The notes below the pieces were generated by a model. It had not been told where the DNA came from, did not search any database, and was given only the letters and a program-made list of their open reading frames with translations. From Vitis vinifera (lineage: Eukaryota > Streptophyta > Magnoliopsida > Vitales > Vitaceae): 64,000 nucleotides of DNA. Shown one piece after another: positions 12,001 to 24,255 of the stretch. Each line of letters starts with the position of its first letter. Positions within the stretch are counted from its first letter, which is position 1. The DNA is taken from NCBI RefSeq assembly GCF_030704535.1, contig NC_081819.1:21238001-21302000 (forward strand), in the 5' to 3' direction. Position numbers and translations under genes: made by a program.

Positions 12001-14854
12001 GGCCAAGATTGAAGTGTCACAGGCACATCTAGAGTTGTTGAAGAGAACTAATGTACTGAATGATGCCTTCCCCATTTGGCATGATGGAGAATTTGGAACA
12101 ATTAACAATTTTCGGCTTGGACGACTTCCTAAAATTCCAGTAAGAAATCTTAGCCTCCAGTCTGTTTACTTTTGAGTGAGAGGATGTTGAATGAACATAT
12201 CTTGTGCCCCCATCCCCTCCATGAACAGCATTGTGAGCCAATAGCTTATCTGGGTCATGATTTGCTAAGATATTATTATCTGTCAAATGGAGGTTGACTG
12301 TTGCTGTTTCTGTCAAAAATTTTATGTTAAAAATTAACCTTGGTAGATTTGATAACCCACTCCTTCAAGATATTGTGTTTTGGTTTATCTAGAAAAAGTA
12401 ATGTTTGGTACAACATGCTGAGTAGTCTCTGAACAAGATATTTGGGATCTATGTGAATCATATTCTACAAAGATACTTTTTCCGTATTATATATCAGATG
12501 GCCTCTTACCCTTTTATGTCATCAACTAGTATACAGCTTATTTTAGAATACTTTCCTTGATATTGGAACTGAGGCACCGACTAAGAAGTTTATCTGTACT
12601 GTGGAAACATATAGGTTGAATGGGATGAGATAAATGCTGCCTGGGGCCAAGCTTGCCTTCTTCTCCATACAATGGTTCAATATTTCCGACCAAAGTTCCA
12701 GTATCCTTTGTAGTGAAACAACACATGTTTGAATGTATGTTTTCAATTAAATATTTGTGAAAATAGTCAATTCAGTTCTAAATAGAAGAATCATCCAATT
12801 GAAGGGGGAATTTCGATACTTAATCCTGTGTGAACATCCTCTTGGACATGTGCTGTTGAATAATACAGATCTTTCTTGTTTAGGTCCTAAGTGAGAAGAT
12901 GAGTATGCTTTTTGAAGTTGAATGAAAAGCTAATGGCTCTTGATGTTTGTGACACTGACTATGGTGGAGTTATAATTATTTTTCTTAATTAGCAGTTTAG
13001 TTTATTTTCAGAGGTGCAATTGGGAAGAAAGAATCATTGGCTTATGTAGTAATAGTGTTACCATCCCCCTTTTCATATATTTACCCATTTAGCTTTAAAA
13101 TTGAAACTTTCAAATATGGTTGTTTTAGTCATTTAAACTAATTGTTAAGGTTGTCGTTGTTCTTATTGTTAGAGAACATCTCAACTCAGAACCTCGTCCT
13201 TGCTCCTATAAGCTCCATTTTTAGGGAAGATATCTCGTTGGTATTTCTCACATTGTTCTTTGTGAAATGTTTTGTTGTATGTTCTTAATTTATTAACTTT
13301 CAGATACCGAATAAAAATAATTCCTATGGGAAGTTACCCTCGGATTACGGACAGCAACAACAGTACTTATGAACTGTAAGTATAGCCTGCTCCCTTGGTT
13401 CTAACTGGATTTGTCTTTTTAAATAGCATTTTAAATAATATGCAGCTTAGACTGTAATGGAGTGCAAGAAGCCTACCGTACTTGGTGCATGAATGGGGGA
13501 TTTGATCCACTATTTGATATGTTCCAGGACATTTTAAGTGATTAGATGGGTATTACCATGCTATTTTATTCTTCTTGTCAGCAAACATGTGGGAGTGATA
13601 CATGGAAAGTCCATGGTTTGATGTTTAGGTCATGCATCTGGCTCATTGTTCCCCAATTATATATTGGATCTTTTGATTGATTCAAGTATTTCTTAGGTTT
13701 GGTCCTGTGAACTTGTTTTGGAGCACACGCTATGACAAAGCAATGACGTTATTCTTGACATGCCTTAAGGACTTTGCTGATTTTGCCAATTCCAAGGATC
13801 AAGAGAACAACATTCCACCAGAGAAATGTTTCAAGCTGCCTTATAAGTAAGTTTCTTTTTAATCAGCCATAAACTATGCATTCCTTTGCATGTTCAATGA
13901 GAAATATTTTCATATTGAATTGTTGAAATGTGTATGCTCTTGATTAACTCATCTTTGTTGAATCAGTTCTAGGTTACACAGAGGTTAACAGTTGGAGAAA
14001 GAAAATTTGAGAATTTTTTGTGTATGACACTTGGACTACTCCCTACACTTGATGTTTACAATGAATATTGTCTTGCTTAGGTTGTTAAACCAATTTTAAC
14101 GTTGCCACTTTTGTGAGATGTACTGCTATTCCATCCAGTCCTTCACTCTTCCATTCAAGGCAGAATTTAACTAATGTATTGAATCTAGATTTAAGTATTT
14201 ACCAATATACTTCCATGATGGATGGATCTTAGATGTATCACCTTCAATGATCTAGGCACAACATACTCACCCTGTGTCCCATGTATTCATATTGATCTGG
14301 ATCATCCCACTGCCATCCTCTAGGATTGGGAGTTTCCCTAGTGAGATGCAAATGATGGTATACCTATAAAAAATGTTAATAGAAGAACCACAAGTGATCG
14401 GTTTAAAAGAATTGGCCTGAGTAGTAATTCTTGCATTGATATCAGTATTTTAGATGTAAAACTGACAAATTTTGTCATGGTTTGGACTACTTAGAAGTTG
14501 GATAAAGAAAAAAATTAATTCATTATACATGTTATTCAACAAAAATAGATATTCTTGTCTCGTTGTGTGCTCTACATTGCTGTAATAATCCAAGACTGGT
14601 CTTGCAGGATTGAGAACGACAAAGTGGAAAACTACTCCATCACTCAGAGCTTCAACAAGCAGGAGAATTGGACCAAAGCTCTCAAATACACCCTCTGCAA
14701 TTTGAAGTGGGCTCTTTATTGGTTTGTTGGAAATACAAATTTCCAGCCCCTTTCTGCAATGGTCTCGTCACCTGAAGTTTCAGCTGTAGGCTCTTTGTAC
14801 ACAAAACGCATTGCTGACTCCAAATCCGAAGCTCGGAACTCATCAAGCCCATGA
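9077..14854 (+). CDS. ATG6: Beclin-1-like autophagy protein ATG6
   Basis: Ten exons splice in frame: 9077-9224, 10123-10484, 10629-10799, 11525-11649, 11833-11881, 11981-12139, 12615-12700, 13304-13375, 13697-13846 and 14608-14854, for 522 aa, close to the Arabidopsis ATG6 length. Visible parts are an N-terminal CxxC motif ([10 protein letters not shown]), a plant-conserved linker ([11 protein letters not shown]), a second CxxC ([12 protein letters not shown]), the coiled coil ([16 protein letters not shown]) and the BARA/evolutionarily conserved domain ([52 protein letters not shown]). ATG6 is a subunit of the class III PI3-kinase (VPS34) complex in autophagosome formation and vacuolar sorting. 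Two adjacent in-frame ATGs begin the protein. Exons 9 and part of 10 were duplicated at 32.9-35.9 kb. Confidence 0.96.
9430..9815 (+). repeat. Degenerate tandem repeats in ATG6 intron 1
   Basis: Three diverged copies share the order: TTCTGAAATYGG, then pyrimidines, then GAGACAATTTAG/GAGACTCAG-like, then CCCTAAA, then CATTAACTRTGGAT. They start near 9430, 9546 and 9707. They explain the overlapping short open frames here, which are not genes. Confidence 0.6.
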
Positions 14855-16802
14855 TACAGAAAAGTACATTGTGAGCAACACATTGATGTAAATAGAAAAA
14901 AACGTGAGTAACAGTTGTCTTGTGGATTCCATGTCTGTCTAAAGAAAAGAGTTGTCATTGGAGTCCATATTATTTGTCATGCTGTCTCATATTGTTTCTC
15001 TGGACCTTTCAGATGGTGAAAAACAGCAATTGTAGAGAATATACTCATTTTTCTTAATACATAGAAAGGTCATTTCTATTGGCTCTTTGTATTGTATGTT
15101 AAGGCAAGGAATGTTTTCTGTTCAGCCCCTTAATTAAACCTGGTTTTTATCAGCTTTTGATGCAAAATGATTGAATATTTGGTGAAGAATTTCTAACTAG
15201 ATTGAGGATAAAATGATGGCTTAGCTGAGGATGAGACAAATTGAAGGAAGATCAAGTTTAGTCTGACTTCCACACAACAAAATTGGAACCACACAAAATG
15301 TTTCATTTTCACAATCAAATAGACCCCAAATCTGCTTGGTTTTTCAAGTCCAAAAATAGCAAAACAGGGGTAAGTGCATCAGTATTAATTAGGCAAATGA
15401 AATGAAGCCTTAGATTCAAATTCTGTTGGGCTGCAACTTGGACAACTTTGACGAGTTAATAAGAGGGTCAGGTTGGTGTGTGCAAAGTTTGAATGGGTTA
15501 GAGTCACTGTTTGGTTTACAAAGTTGTCTTCCTTCCTTTCTTATATCTTCACTTAATTTATTTTTTTTACTTATCATAAATTCTTTTTCTTAAATCTTAT
15601 TTCTCTAAATAAATTTTAAAGCTTCAACTTTTCTTCATTTTTTACTTTTCATGAATCTTTTATCTAAAATTTATCTCTCTAAATAATTTAAAGATTTTTA
15701 AATATTTTTCTTTAACTTAACTTTTTCTACTGTCAATCTTTTTGTTAATTTTCTTTCACAATTAAGGACTTAAGGTCTTCATTTTATATATTTTTAAAAT
15801 TTTAAATTTCTGAAATGGTGATAATGAATAAGTGAATATATATATATATATATATATAAACTAAATTAAATTATTTAAAATTATTTCATTTTTCAAATTC
15901 TATTTAACATATTATTAAAAATATAAAAACAGGATAATATCCTTATTAATAAGTTTTTTATATATATTTTATGTAGTAACTAAATATAAAGGAAATGTAA
16001 ATTTGTAAACAAAATTATTAACATTTACAAACATAATAAATACATCCAAATATTTTCATTTCTTTTATATCTTAAATAAATAAAAATTACATTTTAGTAT
16101 TGAAAGTGTGACAAATGTGCAGTATGACTTATTTTATTATTTTTGGGGTTTTTTCAACATATATTTGAGTTTTGATGATTAATTTTTATTTTATTGATAC
16201 CTTTTTTTATCAAATTTCTTAATATAACTATAAAATCTAATTAATGATATTAAATTTCATCCTTGGTTCCTATTGAGAATTCACAGCTTCTTTACTAGTC
16301 ATCCAATTGAGAGCATGTATCCCATCATTGAAGCGAGAGGTGGAAATAATAGATTGATATAAATGTGTTTGTTTCCCGAGATAATAAAAAATAAAATTAA
16401 GAAATATGGAATAAAGTGTGGATATAAATGTTTGTTCGAAATAAAATTACGGTCACAATAAAATGGTTCTTTCGAATACCCACCCCACCCCGAATAGAAT
16501 GAGTTTAAAATAAAGATAAATAAGTTTATAGTAAATTTGTAAAAAAATTTTAAACCCAAGACAAGTCCAGACCCGAAGGTGACTTTATTTTATTTTATAT
16601 CGCCTAAATCATGTATAAGGTCAAATGGAAAAGTATTCTAGCTTTTTTAAAACTTTTTTAACATATATAAAATATCACTTTCCATAAAAACAAATTTTAG
16701 ATATTTATAATATTTAGTTATTTATAAATTGTGTTTAATTTTTATAAAATTTAAAATTTAAATTGGGCAAGTGAGAATTTCCTATACCTACTGCATTGGG
16801 AT
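14855..16802. other. ATG6 3' flank and AT-rich intergenic DNA
   Basis: The first few hundred bases should hold the ATG6 3' UTR. The rest is AT-rich with a TA microsatellite near 15838-15858. A minus-strand open frame at 16299-16559 is low complexity and has no recognisable domain. No gene is seen. Confidence 0.5.
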
Positions 16803-16910
16803 CATGATGGAACGATTAGAAGACATTATTCACTCCATCCTTCCCAGAAGTTGACGCCACCCCCGCTTTGGATTTTGCCTAAGTTTGTATGTAACCATAT
16901 TTCTTCTTGA
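16803..16910 (+). pseudogene. 3' tail of a DUF295 F-box gene (copy of the 36.5-37.9 kb gene)
   Basis: This matches 37813-37920 almost base for base, down to the same stop codon. It encodes only the last 35 or so residues (HDGTIRRHYS-like through WILPKF). Nothing of the F-box or central domain lies upstream, so it is an isolated fragment. Confidence 0.85.
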
Positions 16911-17740
16911 AAGTAAATACATTACTTATATTACTCTGTAATTTATTTTTTCAATTACGTAATCCTTCTTTTTTTTCTTCACTTCAATATATTAATAATG
17001 ATGTTTAAAAATTATAAACCAGTAATTATACTTTTTTGTTAAAATATTATAAGCCACTCCTAATAGCTATTACAAAATAGCAAACAATAAGAAAAAAAAA
17101 AAACAGAATAAGAACACATAGATTTATTTGAGGAAAAATCACAAAGAAAATTCATTATATAAAAAATAGATACAAAAAAAGGAGAGATACGAACCCTAAA
17201 GGGAAAAAAATCAAGAAGGAAATTCACTATATCAAAAATAGATAAAAAAAAATGATAAAATTCACTATATCAAAAATAGATACAAAAAAGAGAGAGATAC
17301 GAAGGATTACCACATAGAACCCATACTCATAATTTTAGTAATTGGGATCACCAAACTCTAACAATAGCCAACATTTGTTATATAATTTTTTTTCAATTTT
17401 TTTTTTTTTTTTGGCTTTAATTAGATTACCTTTGAATTGACTTAGAAAAAAAAACATTATTAATTCATTGAAAATTAATGAAAATATTTAATAATAAATC
17501 ATGCTCTTAAAAATTTTAAATAAAAATTGAAACTTATTGTGTCTGTTGTATTGAATATATTTTTATAATTTAACTTTTTATGTCCTTCTAATAAATACCT
17601 AAATTTAATAATCCTGAATTTTTATTCTAAAAAAAATAAATAAAAGGTTATTTGCATAAAATCACATCAACCCACTAGACACAAATCAGCCTCCATAACA
17701 CCCCAAAATAAGCTTTAGGGGTAAAATAGTAAATTAAAAA
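16803..17740 (+). repeat. Segmental duplicate of 37813-38715 (F-box tail plus downstream DNA)
   Basis: Sequence colinear with 37813-38715 continues through the 3' flank: the CACTATATCAAAAATAGAT motifs, the AACTCTAACAATAGCCAACAT stretch and AACCCACTAGACACAAATCAG-type sequence. It runs into the start of the LTR-like element (CATAACACCCCAAAATAAG). Both copies therefore share that element boundary. Confidence 0.85.
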
Positions 17741-19854
17741 TTAATTAATTAATTAAACTCATTAAAGTAAAAGAGTCATTTTACAATTAATAATCCTTGG
17801 TATAAATTAAAATTTTCTCTTGTCTTCTTTATTTAGAAAACTCTATTAACAAAAAAAATAAGAGAATTGAAGAACGTAAAGTTAAAAGTTTGAAGGTCTA
17901 AAGTTTAAAATTCAATTTTTTTTCAAATAAGATTGTAATCCTAAATTAATATATTATATTCATTAGATAGTTTTAAACACATTAAATATTTTTTAGAAAA
18001 TTTTAATTTAGATTAGGGTTAGTTTAGTTAATTTATTTTAAGATCAAAAAATTGAAATTATGAATATAGGTTGTTTCATTAATAAAAATAGGAAAATTCG
18101 AAATTTGATTAAATGAATAGATCTAAACAATGAAATATTAAAAATCAAATGAGTAAATAAATATATAATTATATGTGGCTTAAAGGATTGAAAAATAATA
18201 AGAAGAAGAATTGCATGTTTCTAGATTTTGAATTTGAGACACTATGGTGGGGCGAAAAAAAAAAATATTAATATGTGACCATGAGAGGCAAAAGGTGGTA
18301 GTAGAATAAATTAAAATAATAATAATGAGTAGAGTTGGTGGGGGTTGTTGGAGTTGTTAAAAGTTCACGAGGTATTTTGTTAAGTAAGAGGGGACATTGG
18401 GATTAATAATAATAATAATAGTAAGAATTATGTGATTTTGATGCTTGTGAGTGACGCACAATAGGATTGTTTGGATGTTACGGGATATCGAAAAATAGAG
18501 TAATAATAATAGTAATTGTTTTTAATAAAAGTTTTAATTTAGTTTAAGATACAAAAGAAATAAATGGTTAGAATAAGATTTGGAAGAAATATGAGTTTAT
18601 AAAAAATTTGGAAATTCACTAAATTATATTATTATTGTTTAAGAAATTGAAAATAATATTGGGTAGTAATAATATTAGCATGAGAAATTAATTAGGATCC
18701 CTAATACACAACAAAATATTTTTAGGATTGTCAATTTTTACCTTTAGATAATTGTGTATGATATTATATTAGGTGATGAGTAAATTCATCAAGCTAAATA
18801 CTTTGAGTTTTTGATTGCTTCTTCAAGATAAGGAAAATTAATGCAAATTTTTATAAAAGAAAATATTTTATTTTTATATTGTATTTTGAAATGTGTAAAA
18901 ATTTTATTTTTATCTTTACGCATTGATCAAATATATGTTTTGTATAAAAAGTATACTTGAGAATTTTCTTCGTTTATGAAAAAAATGAAAAATTAACGAG
19001 ATATGATGTTTTGTTTTATAAGTTTGAATTAATGAAATAAAGTATTTTACTCTAGTTTATATGATCCTAGTCAACATATTATAATTATTGACATTTTCGG
19101 CTCTAGTCAACGGGTTATAATAGTTGACCTTATAACCCTAATCAACGGGTATAATTGTTGACATTTGGTTTTGTTCACCTTAACTAGAACAAATTTGAAA
19201 CCAACTACTCATTTGTAAAGTCCCACCTAATTGCGTACTATTTGTTATTTGATAACCAGAGTAAAGATATTATGAATGTATTTTATTTGATTTTGATAAA
19301 AAGTTGTTTTGAAATGGATATGAAAAAGTTTTGTTGAAAAGTTTGAATGTATTAGTATTTTAAACTAAATTTTTTTTATGAAAATAAGTACATATTATAT
19401 CTCCTATTTGTAAACATAATTGAAAATGTTTGATCCATGAACCTATAATAATATTCTTTATTGGGCTTTGAACTCATTCCTCTTTGTTGATAATCTTTCA
19501 AGTAACCTCAGTTCAAGCAATGAGTGATTGTTAGGAGGAAAATTTGGCTTTATTAGGACATTTGCTTAAACTCTCTTTATTTTGGACATTGTTTAGATGT
19601 TAAAACTTAATTTCTCCTTTGAATTATTTTAAGACTGGAGTTATTTGGACAATAACACTTTGATTGAAGTATTAGTCTTTTTAAAGTTGATACATGGAGA
19701 TTTTAGAATTTTGTCCTATTACTCTGAATAGGAATTTGAGAATTGATAAATTTCTAGTTATAGTACGAATGTTTGTGTTGTTTCCACTTTGAGCCTTTGG
19801 GCTTGAGGTACGAAATGACCGTCATGCCCTTGGAGTGAGTTTTAGGGTGTGACA
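17694..19854 (-). mobile_element. Old LTR-like element, about 2.2 kb (same family as 33158-35151)
   Basis: In reverse orientation, its ends and body match the 33158-35151 element: an end like AACACCCCAAAATAA, a body with repeated Tyr-type pyrimidine motifs GTCAACGGGTTATAA, and an end GGTGTGACA. No protein domain is visible. It looks like a solo LTR or non-coding LTR derivative, older and less clean at its ends than the other copy. A short piece of the same end also lies near 38689-38740. Confidence 0.6.
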
Positions 19855-21290
19855 TCCTTCTTCTTTTATAAAAGATTGTTTTTAATTTAAAATTCCAAAC
19901 TAATACGCAAAAATTAAAATTTATTATATAATTTATTAAAAAGCATGTATTGAATTATCATTAAATTAAGTAAATAAAATAAAATTAAAGGATTTCAAAT
20001 GGTTTCTATACAATAAAAAATAAACATTTGTATGGGAAAGAGAAAGAGAGACTTGGGTTTAGAAGTTTGTTGTAATGGAAATATTAAAATAAATAAATAA
20101 AAATACTTTAGAACCTTGCTCACTCAATTTCTCACATATATCATAAACAAATCTCATTTTCAAACTAGCACAATCTTCCACTTTCTTTTTCTACTCAAAT
20201 TTGGGTTTCACTTTTCATATATTCCATTTCCTCCCTAGACTCCATGAAATCATACTTGCAAGCCTCTTTGTGTGTTAGCAATTTTTGGATCACCTTTTGC
20301 TTGAACTTTTGTTATTTCTAAGTTGATCTTGATCAAACATTGCTAGAGGATATGATTGAGGAGATGGATAGAGCAATCAGTTGAACATAAACTATTGGAA
20401 GAGAGAGAGAAAGAGTGTGTGTAAAGAGTTTCTCTACCGATGAAGCCAAATTGACTCAATCGATTCCCCTCTGCCTTATCAAGTTGAACGATGTAAAGTA
20501 TAGAAATGACCCCGATTTGAGGCATGGAACCTCTAGTAACCTATGTTTAACTTCACATGAAACCTTTTAGAGCAAGTTTAGAAAGAATTAAATCCAGGAT
20601 TTTATCAAAATCAAGTAATCATCCATTTTAAAAAAAAATAAAATAAAATAGATATTTTAAAGTTCAAAGAATAATGATTTTGGAATATTATTAAGTGCAT
20701 GAAAAGTTTTGGACTAAAGTGCACTGACAAGTAACAATCTTACAACAAGTCTTAAGTCACTCTAAGTCTTCAGGACAATCTAAATCTTCAAGGTGTTGAT
20801 CTTTTTTCATGGTTGCTTAAGCTTTCCATAAAATTTCAAAGGTAAACATGAAATGATTAATTTCTCTAAGATTTTTACGAAATTTCTCCAAAATTTTGGC
20901 AAATTTTTTATTTTTCAAACCATGGTGGTTCCCAACTAACCCCATTGTCATCCTTAAATAAAATCACATTCCATCCTCACATCCAATGAAATAAGCTTTC
21001 AAAAAAAAAAAAATCCATTTCCTTTTAAATGCACTCTAATTATTTGAAAAGAAACATCCCACCATGTATATAGTTTTCCTCAAAAAAAAAAAAAAAAAAA
21101 AGGCTTTATAAATCATTTAAGTTTTCCAAAAAAACAAAAAATTATACATCATTGAAGTTTTTGAGATAATTAATATAAACCTAACAAAATCTTAGAAGGT
21201 AGTCATATTGATTTAATTGTATTTACCCCATGTATATTTAATTAATACTAAGTTCCTCTTAGTGATCAAAATTTAGTTTCCCATTTGTAG
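19855..21290. other. AT-rich intergenic DNA with a small duplicated block
   Basis: No gene was recognised. The stretch 20882-21000 is near-identical to 35881-35998 (TTTCTCCAAAATWTTGGCAA through CACATCCAATGAAATAAG). Poly-A tracts occur at 21001 and 21085. Confidence 0.6.
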
Positions 21291-21580
21291 GTCTTCCAAG
21301 GAGTGCAAAGTACGGATTGATAATAGGCATTGGAATACTTGGGCTCTTATGCCTTATTGGGCTTTCATGTTGCATCTGCGGCCGAATCCAGACTTATGCA
21401 CGACGGTGCCACCTCTCGAATACCAACTTTGCAATCTCGATCGAGCCCCTGCCCGCCGTGGTTGTGATGGGCCTCAATGGGCCGACCATCGAATCTTACC
21501 CGAAAATAGTGTTGGGTCAAAGTATGCACCTGCCCAAGCCCAGTGATGGCACTTGCCCAATTTGTCTGTCCGAGTACTAG
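21291..21580 (+). pseudogene. Truncated ATL20/22-like RING gene, exon-2 fragment
   Basis: An acceptor-like TTTGTAG precedes an open stretch encoding a membrane span (GLIIGIGILGLLCLIGLSCC) and the motif VMGLNGPTIESYPKIVLGQS, then DGTCPICLSEY and a stop. This parallels exon 2 of the gene at 3704-5587 but ends after the first Cys pair of the RING, so no RING-H2 can form. No GUB_WAK exon is seen upstream. Protein similarity to that gene is only moderate, so this is an older paralog fragment and not part of the recent duplication. Confidence 0.75.
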
Positions 21581-21955
21581 CTACTTTATGTCTGAATTAC
21601 ACGTACGAGATATACTGCAGAAGCAGCAGTTAAACACAAGTTTAATCCATTGTCCATTTTATATAAACAGAAAACCATTTCCCCTATCTCTTTCACTTTC
21701 CTAAGAAAATTGCAAGAAAGACGATTGAGTTTTTTTCTAGTTCCTTGAACAAGAAATTGCAGTTTTCTAACTTTGAAGAATCAATTTCTGGCTCATGATT
21801 GTGGGCCTTTTTTCTGTCATCAATTCGGTATTTTTTTTTAAAAAAAAATTATTCTCTTTGTTTAAAAAGAAGATTCAAGGCTATTTCTTTAACCCTCTCT
21901 CATTTTTTTTCCTCCAGAAGTTTAATTCAGGCTTGCTAGCTTTGAAGTTGGGTGT
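21581..21955. other. Flank between RING pseudogene and solo LTR
   Basis: AT-rich, no recognisable gene or repeat. It ends at the 5-bp duplication GGTGT that flanks the solo LTR. Confidence 0.4.
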
Positions 21956-22613
21956 TGTAGGGACCCCTCCCCCTAACGACACGTGGCGCATTCGCTGTCC
22001 AGAGCGACTCCATCCGGACTCCCCAAAGAGGGACACGTGGCGCGCTCCCCTATCTGAACTCCCTCAGGGAGAAGCACACAACACTCACGAGCATCACATC
22101 TGGACGATAGCATGTCCTATCCGGATATGTTGTCCGGATCATTGACTAAAGTAAGCAAGTCTTACTACGTCATTCCGACAACCTGCCAAGGCCCACGTTC
22201 CGCCACCTGCAGAGCAAAAAGACAGGAATGATGGCAAGTCACCTCCCACGATCTCTGACAGCCGCGTCGCCTCCTACGATCTCTGACAACCATTCGTAGG
22301 GTGATGATGGCCCTGCCACCACCTAGAGGCATCATGACAAGCCAAAAAGTCTCCCTACCATTAAAGAGGGAGACAGAGTTTCTGATACTATATATAAGGA
22401 CCTTCACACAAGGAGGAAGGTAAGCTTGTTATACCTAGTAAAAGGCCAACTAATTAATCTCTCTAACCATGGCTAACAAAACCATCAGAGGGTGTGTCCA
22501 GACACCCTGTCCAGACATCTTTTGCAGGGACAGCTGAACCAGAACTCTATATTGGTTGAAAGCGTGCGTCCACTTGGCAGCTGCGTGGATCATCGGGACG
22601 CAAGGCCTCAACA
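21956..22613 (+). mobile_element. Solo LTR (658 bp), same family as 31854-32550
   Basis: It begins TGTAGGGACCCCTCC and ends CTCAACA (TG...CA). It is flanked by GGTGT and GGTGC, a near-perfect 5-bp target-site duplication. The body shares long stretches with 31854-32550, including ACACGTGGCG, TCCGGACTCCCC, the TATATAAGGACCTTCACACA promoter-like segment and CACCCTGTCCAGACATCTTT. No internal coding part is present. It is a fossil LTR retrotransposon; superfamily not assigned. Confidence 0.85.
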
Positions 22614-22649
22614 GGTGCTACATCTTCTTCTTAGTCCTCGATCATCACC

Positions 22650-22885
22650 AACCAAATACGAATCTCTCAATTATTTCTTTAGTTTTCTTGCATTTCCCTA
22701 AAAATGAACATAAATTGATCACTCTTTTCTCTCATCTCTTAATCGTTTCTTTAGCTTTCTGCATTTTCCTGAAAAAGAACATAAACTAATCACTCTTTTC
22801 TCTCATCTCTCAATCGTTTCTTTAGTTTTCTTGCATTTCCTTGAAAAAGAACATAAACTGATCATTTTTTTTTACTCACCAATAG
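22650..22885 (+). repeat. 72-bp minisatellite, unit 1
   Basis: About three copies of TTTCTTTAGTTTTCTTGCAT...GAACATAAACTGATCACTC...CTCTCATCTC. The period is 72 bp, a multiple of three, so open frames can run through it. Each copy holds a branch-point-like CTGAT, a pyrimidine tract and an AG, and so resembles a duplicated intron 3' end. Matching arrays precede the other three frames at about 24035-24255, 25425-25655 and 26760-26985. Confidence 0.8.
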
Positions 22886-22886
22886 A

Positions 22887-23084
22887 ATGAAAGAAAAATC
22901 CATATATTGTGACTATTGTCACAAAGATATCAGGGTCAGCAACTACAAAGCACACCATAATACTAATCATGCAAGCCATCGTATAAAATGTGCAAAAAAT
23001 GGTTGTATATTAAGGTTTGAGAACAAGTGCAACGTGCAGCTTCATATGGAAGAACAACATCCTTATTCCAAAAAAATGGTCTAA
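22887..23084 (+). CDS. 65-aa two-finger C2H2-like mini-ORF, copy 1
   Basis: Encodes two zinc-finger-like modules with classical spacing: C8-x2-C11-x12-H24-x3-H28 and C35-x4-C40-x12-H53-x4-H58. It begins MKEKSIYCDYCH and ends PYSKKMV. The ATG lies just after an acceptor-like pyrimidine tract and ACCAATAG, so this may be an exon start and not a free gene. This is the most diverged copy (KD, RVSN, CAKN, CNVQ), yet all ligand residues are kept. No family was recognised; nucleic-acid or metal binding is only inferred. Confidence 0.4.
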   Translation: MKEKSIYCDYCHKDIRVSNYKAHHNTNHASHRIKCAKNGCILRFENKCNVQLHMEEQHPYSKKMV

Positions 23085-23152
23085 ATTAGGTAATTCTATT
23101 TGACTTCACTCAAAAATTTATGAATCTTGCACATGTTCAATTGATAGCTAAG

Positions 23153-23836
23153 CATAGTTGTGAAATATGTGCCTAGGCTCCAGGCGGAGCAACGCCACCC
23201 TTTGGCGTCTCGCCTAAAGACAAGCGACGCCCCTTCACGAAGGCGTCACTTAGGCGTGACGCAATCCACAGGTGCGCCTTGATCCCCTACCTCCTTCTTC
23301 TCCTTCTCCCTCTCATTTTTTTTTTTCCTCTTCTTCTCCTTCTCTTTTTCTCCAGCGTCGGGTTGCAGAGGGCAAAGAGAAGCCCTAATTTCTTTTTGTC
23401 TTTTTCGGGACCAAAACGACATTGTTTGGTCTCTATTCTTTTAAAAGAGCATGGTCCATAACGATGTCATTTTGGCACTTTTTATTTTAAAAAAAACAGG
23501 CCAAAACAACGCCGTTTTGGAGTCCATTCTTGTAAAATAAAAAATAGGCCAAAATGACGCTATTTTGGCCCTGTTTTCCATTCCAGCCCCCTTTTTTGGT
23601 TGTTTTCAACCCAATAACTCTTCCAAAATTTGCCCTAACCTCAATCGTGCAATGAAGAAGTGAATAAGAGGAAAAATATGAGAAAAATAGTGTAAAATAG
23701 GAGAAAAATAGAGGAAAAATATATATAAATTAGGGTGCGCCTCACTTCACTAAACCGTGCGCCTTAGGTGCGCCTTGCACCTCAGACTCTAGTACTACTT
23801 TGTGTCTTGGTGCACCTTGAGCCTTTTAAAACTATG
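23153..23836 (+). mobile_element. hAT-like MITE, unit 1
   Basis: Ends are near-inverted: CATAGTTGTGAAAGGC and GCCTTTTAAAACTATG. The element is flanked by an exact 8-bp duplication TAGCTAAG (23145-23152 and 23837-23844). An 8-bp duplication is the hAT signature. The interior has GC-rich GGCGC/GCGCC arms, a long pyrimidine tract and four approximately 20-bp palindromes around ACGAC/GTCGT. No transposase is present. The GC-rich left arm AGGCGWNNCTTAGGCG is also found in the other copies. Confidence 0.85.
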
Positions 23837-24255
23837 TAGCTAAGATGGGTAAGCATGTTATGTTGTGGAAATGTTCTTTTTTTTTTTTCTTTTTTTATAA
23901 CAATCTTTGGTGCATATTTGATGGCGCTTGAAAGCTTTTTAAAAGAACAAGATAGTGTTAAAAGCGTCATTGTAAATCATTATTATTTTTTGTACTATTC
24001 TATTAGATCTAATTGTCCAAGAAAATGAAGAATATCTTAATTGTTTCTTTAGTTTTCTTGCATTTCCCTGAAAATGAACATAAACTGATCACTCTTTTCT
24101 CTCATCTCTTAATCGTTTCTTTAGTTTTCTTGCATTTTTGAAAAAGAACATAAATTGATCACTCTTTTCTCTCATCTTTTAATCGTTTCTTTAGTTTTCT
24201 TGCATTTTCCTGAAAAAGAACATAAATTGATCATTCTTTTATCTCACCCAACAGA

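Noticed and set aside
16299-16559. Minus-strand 86-codon Phe/Ile-rich frame
   Set aside because: It is a low-complexity translation of AT-rich intergenic DNA.
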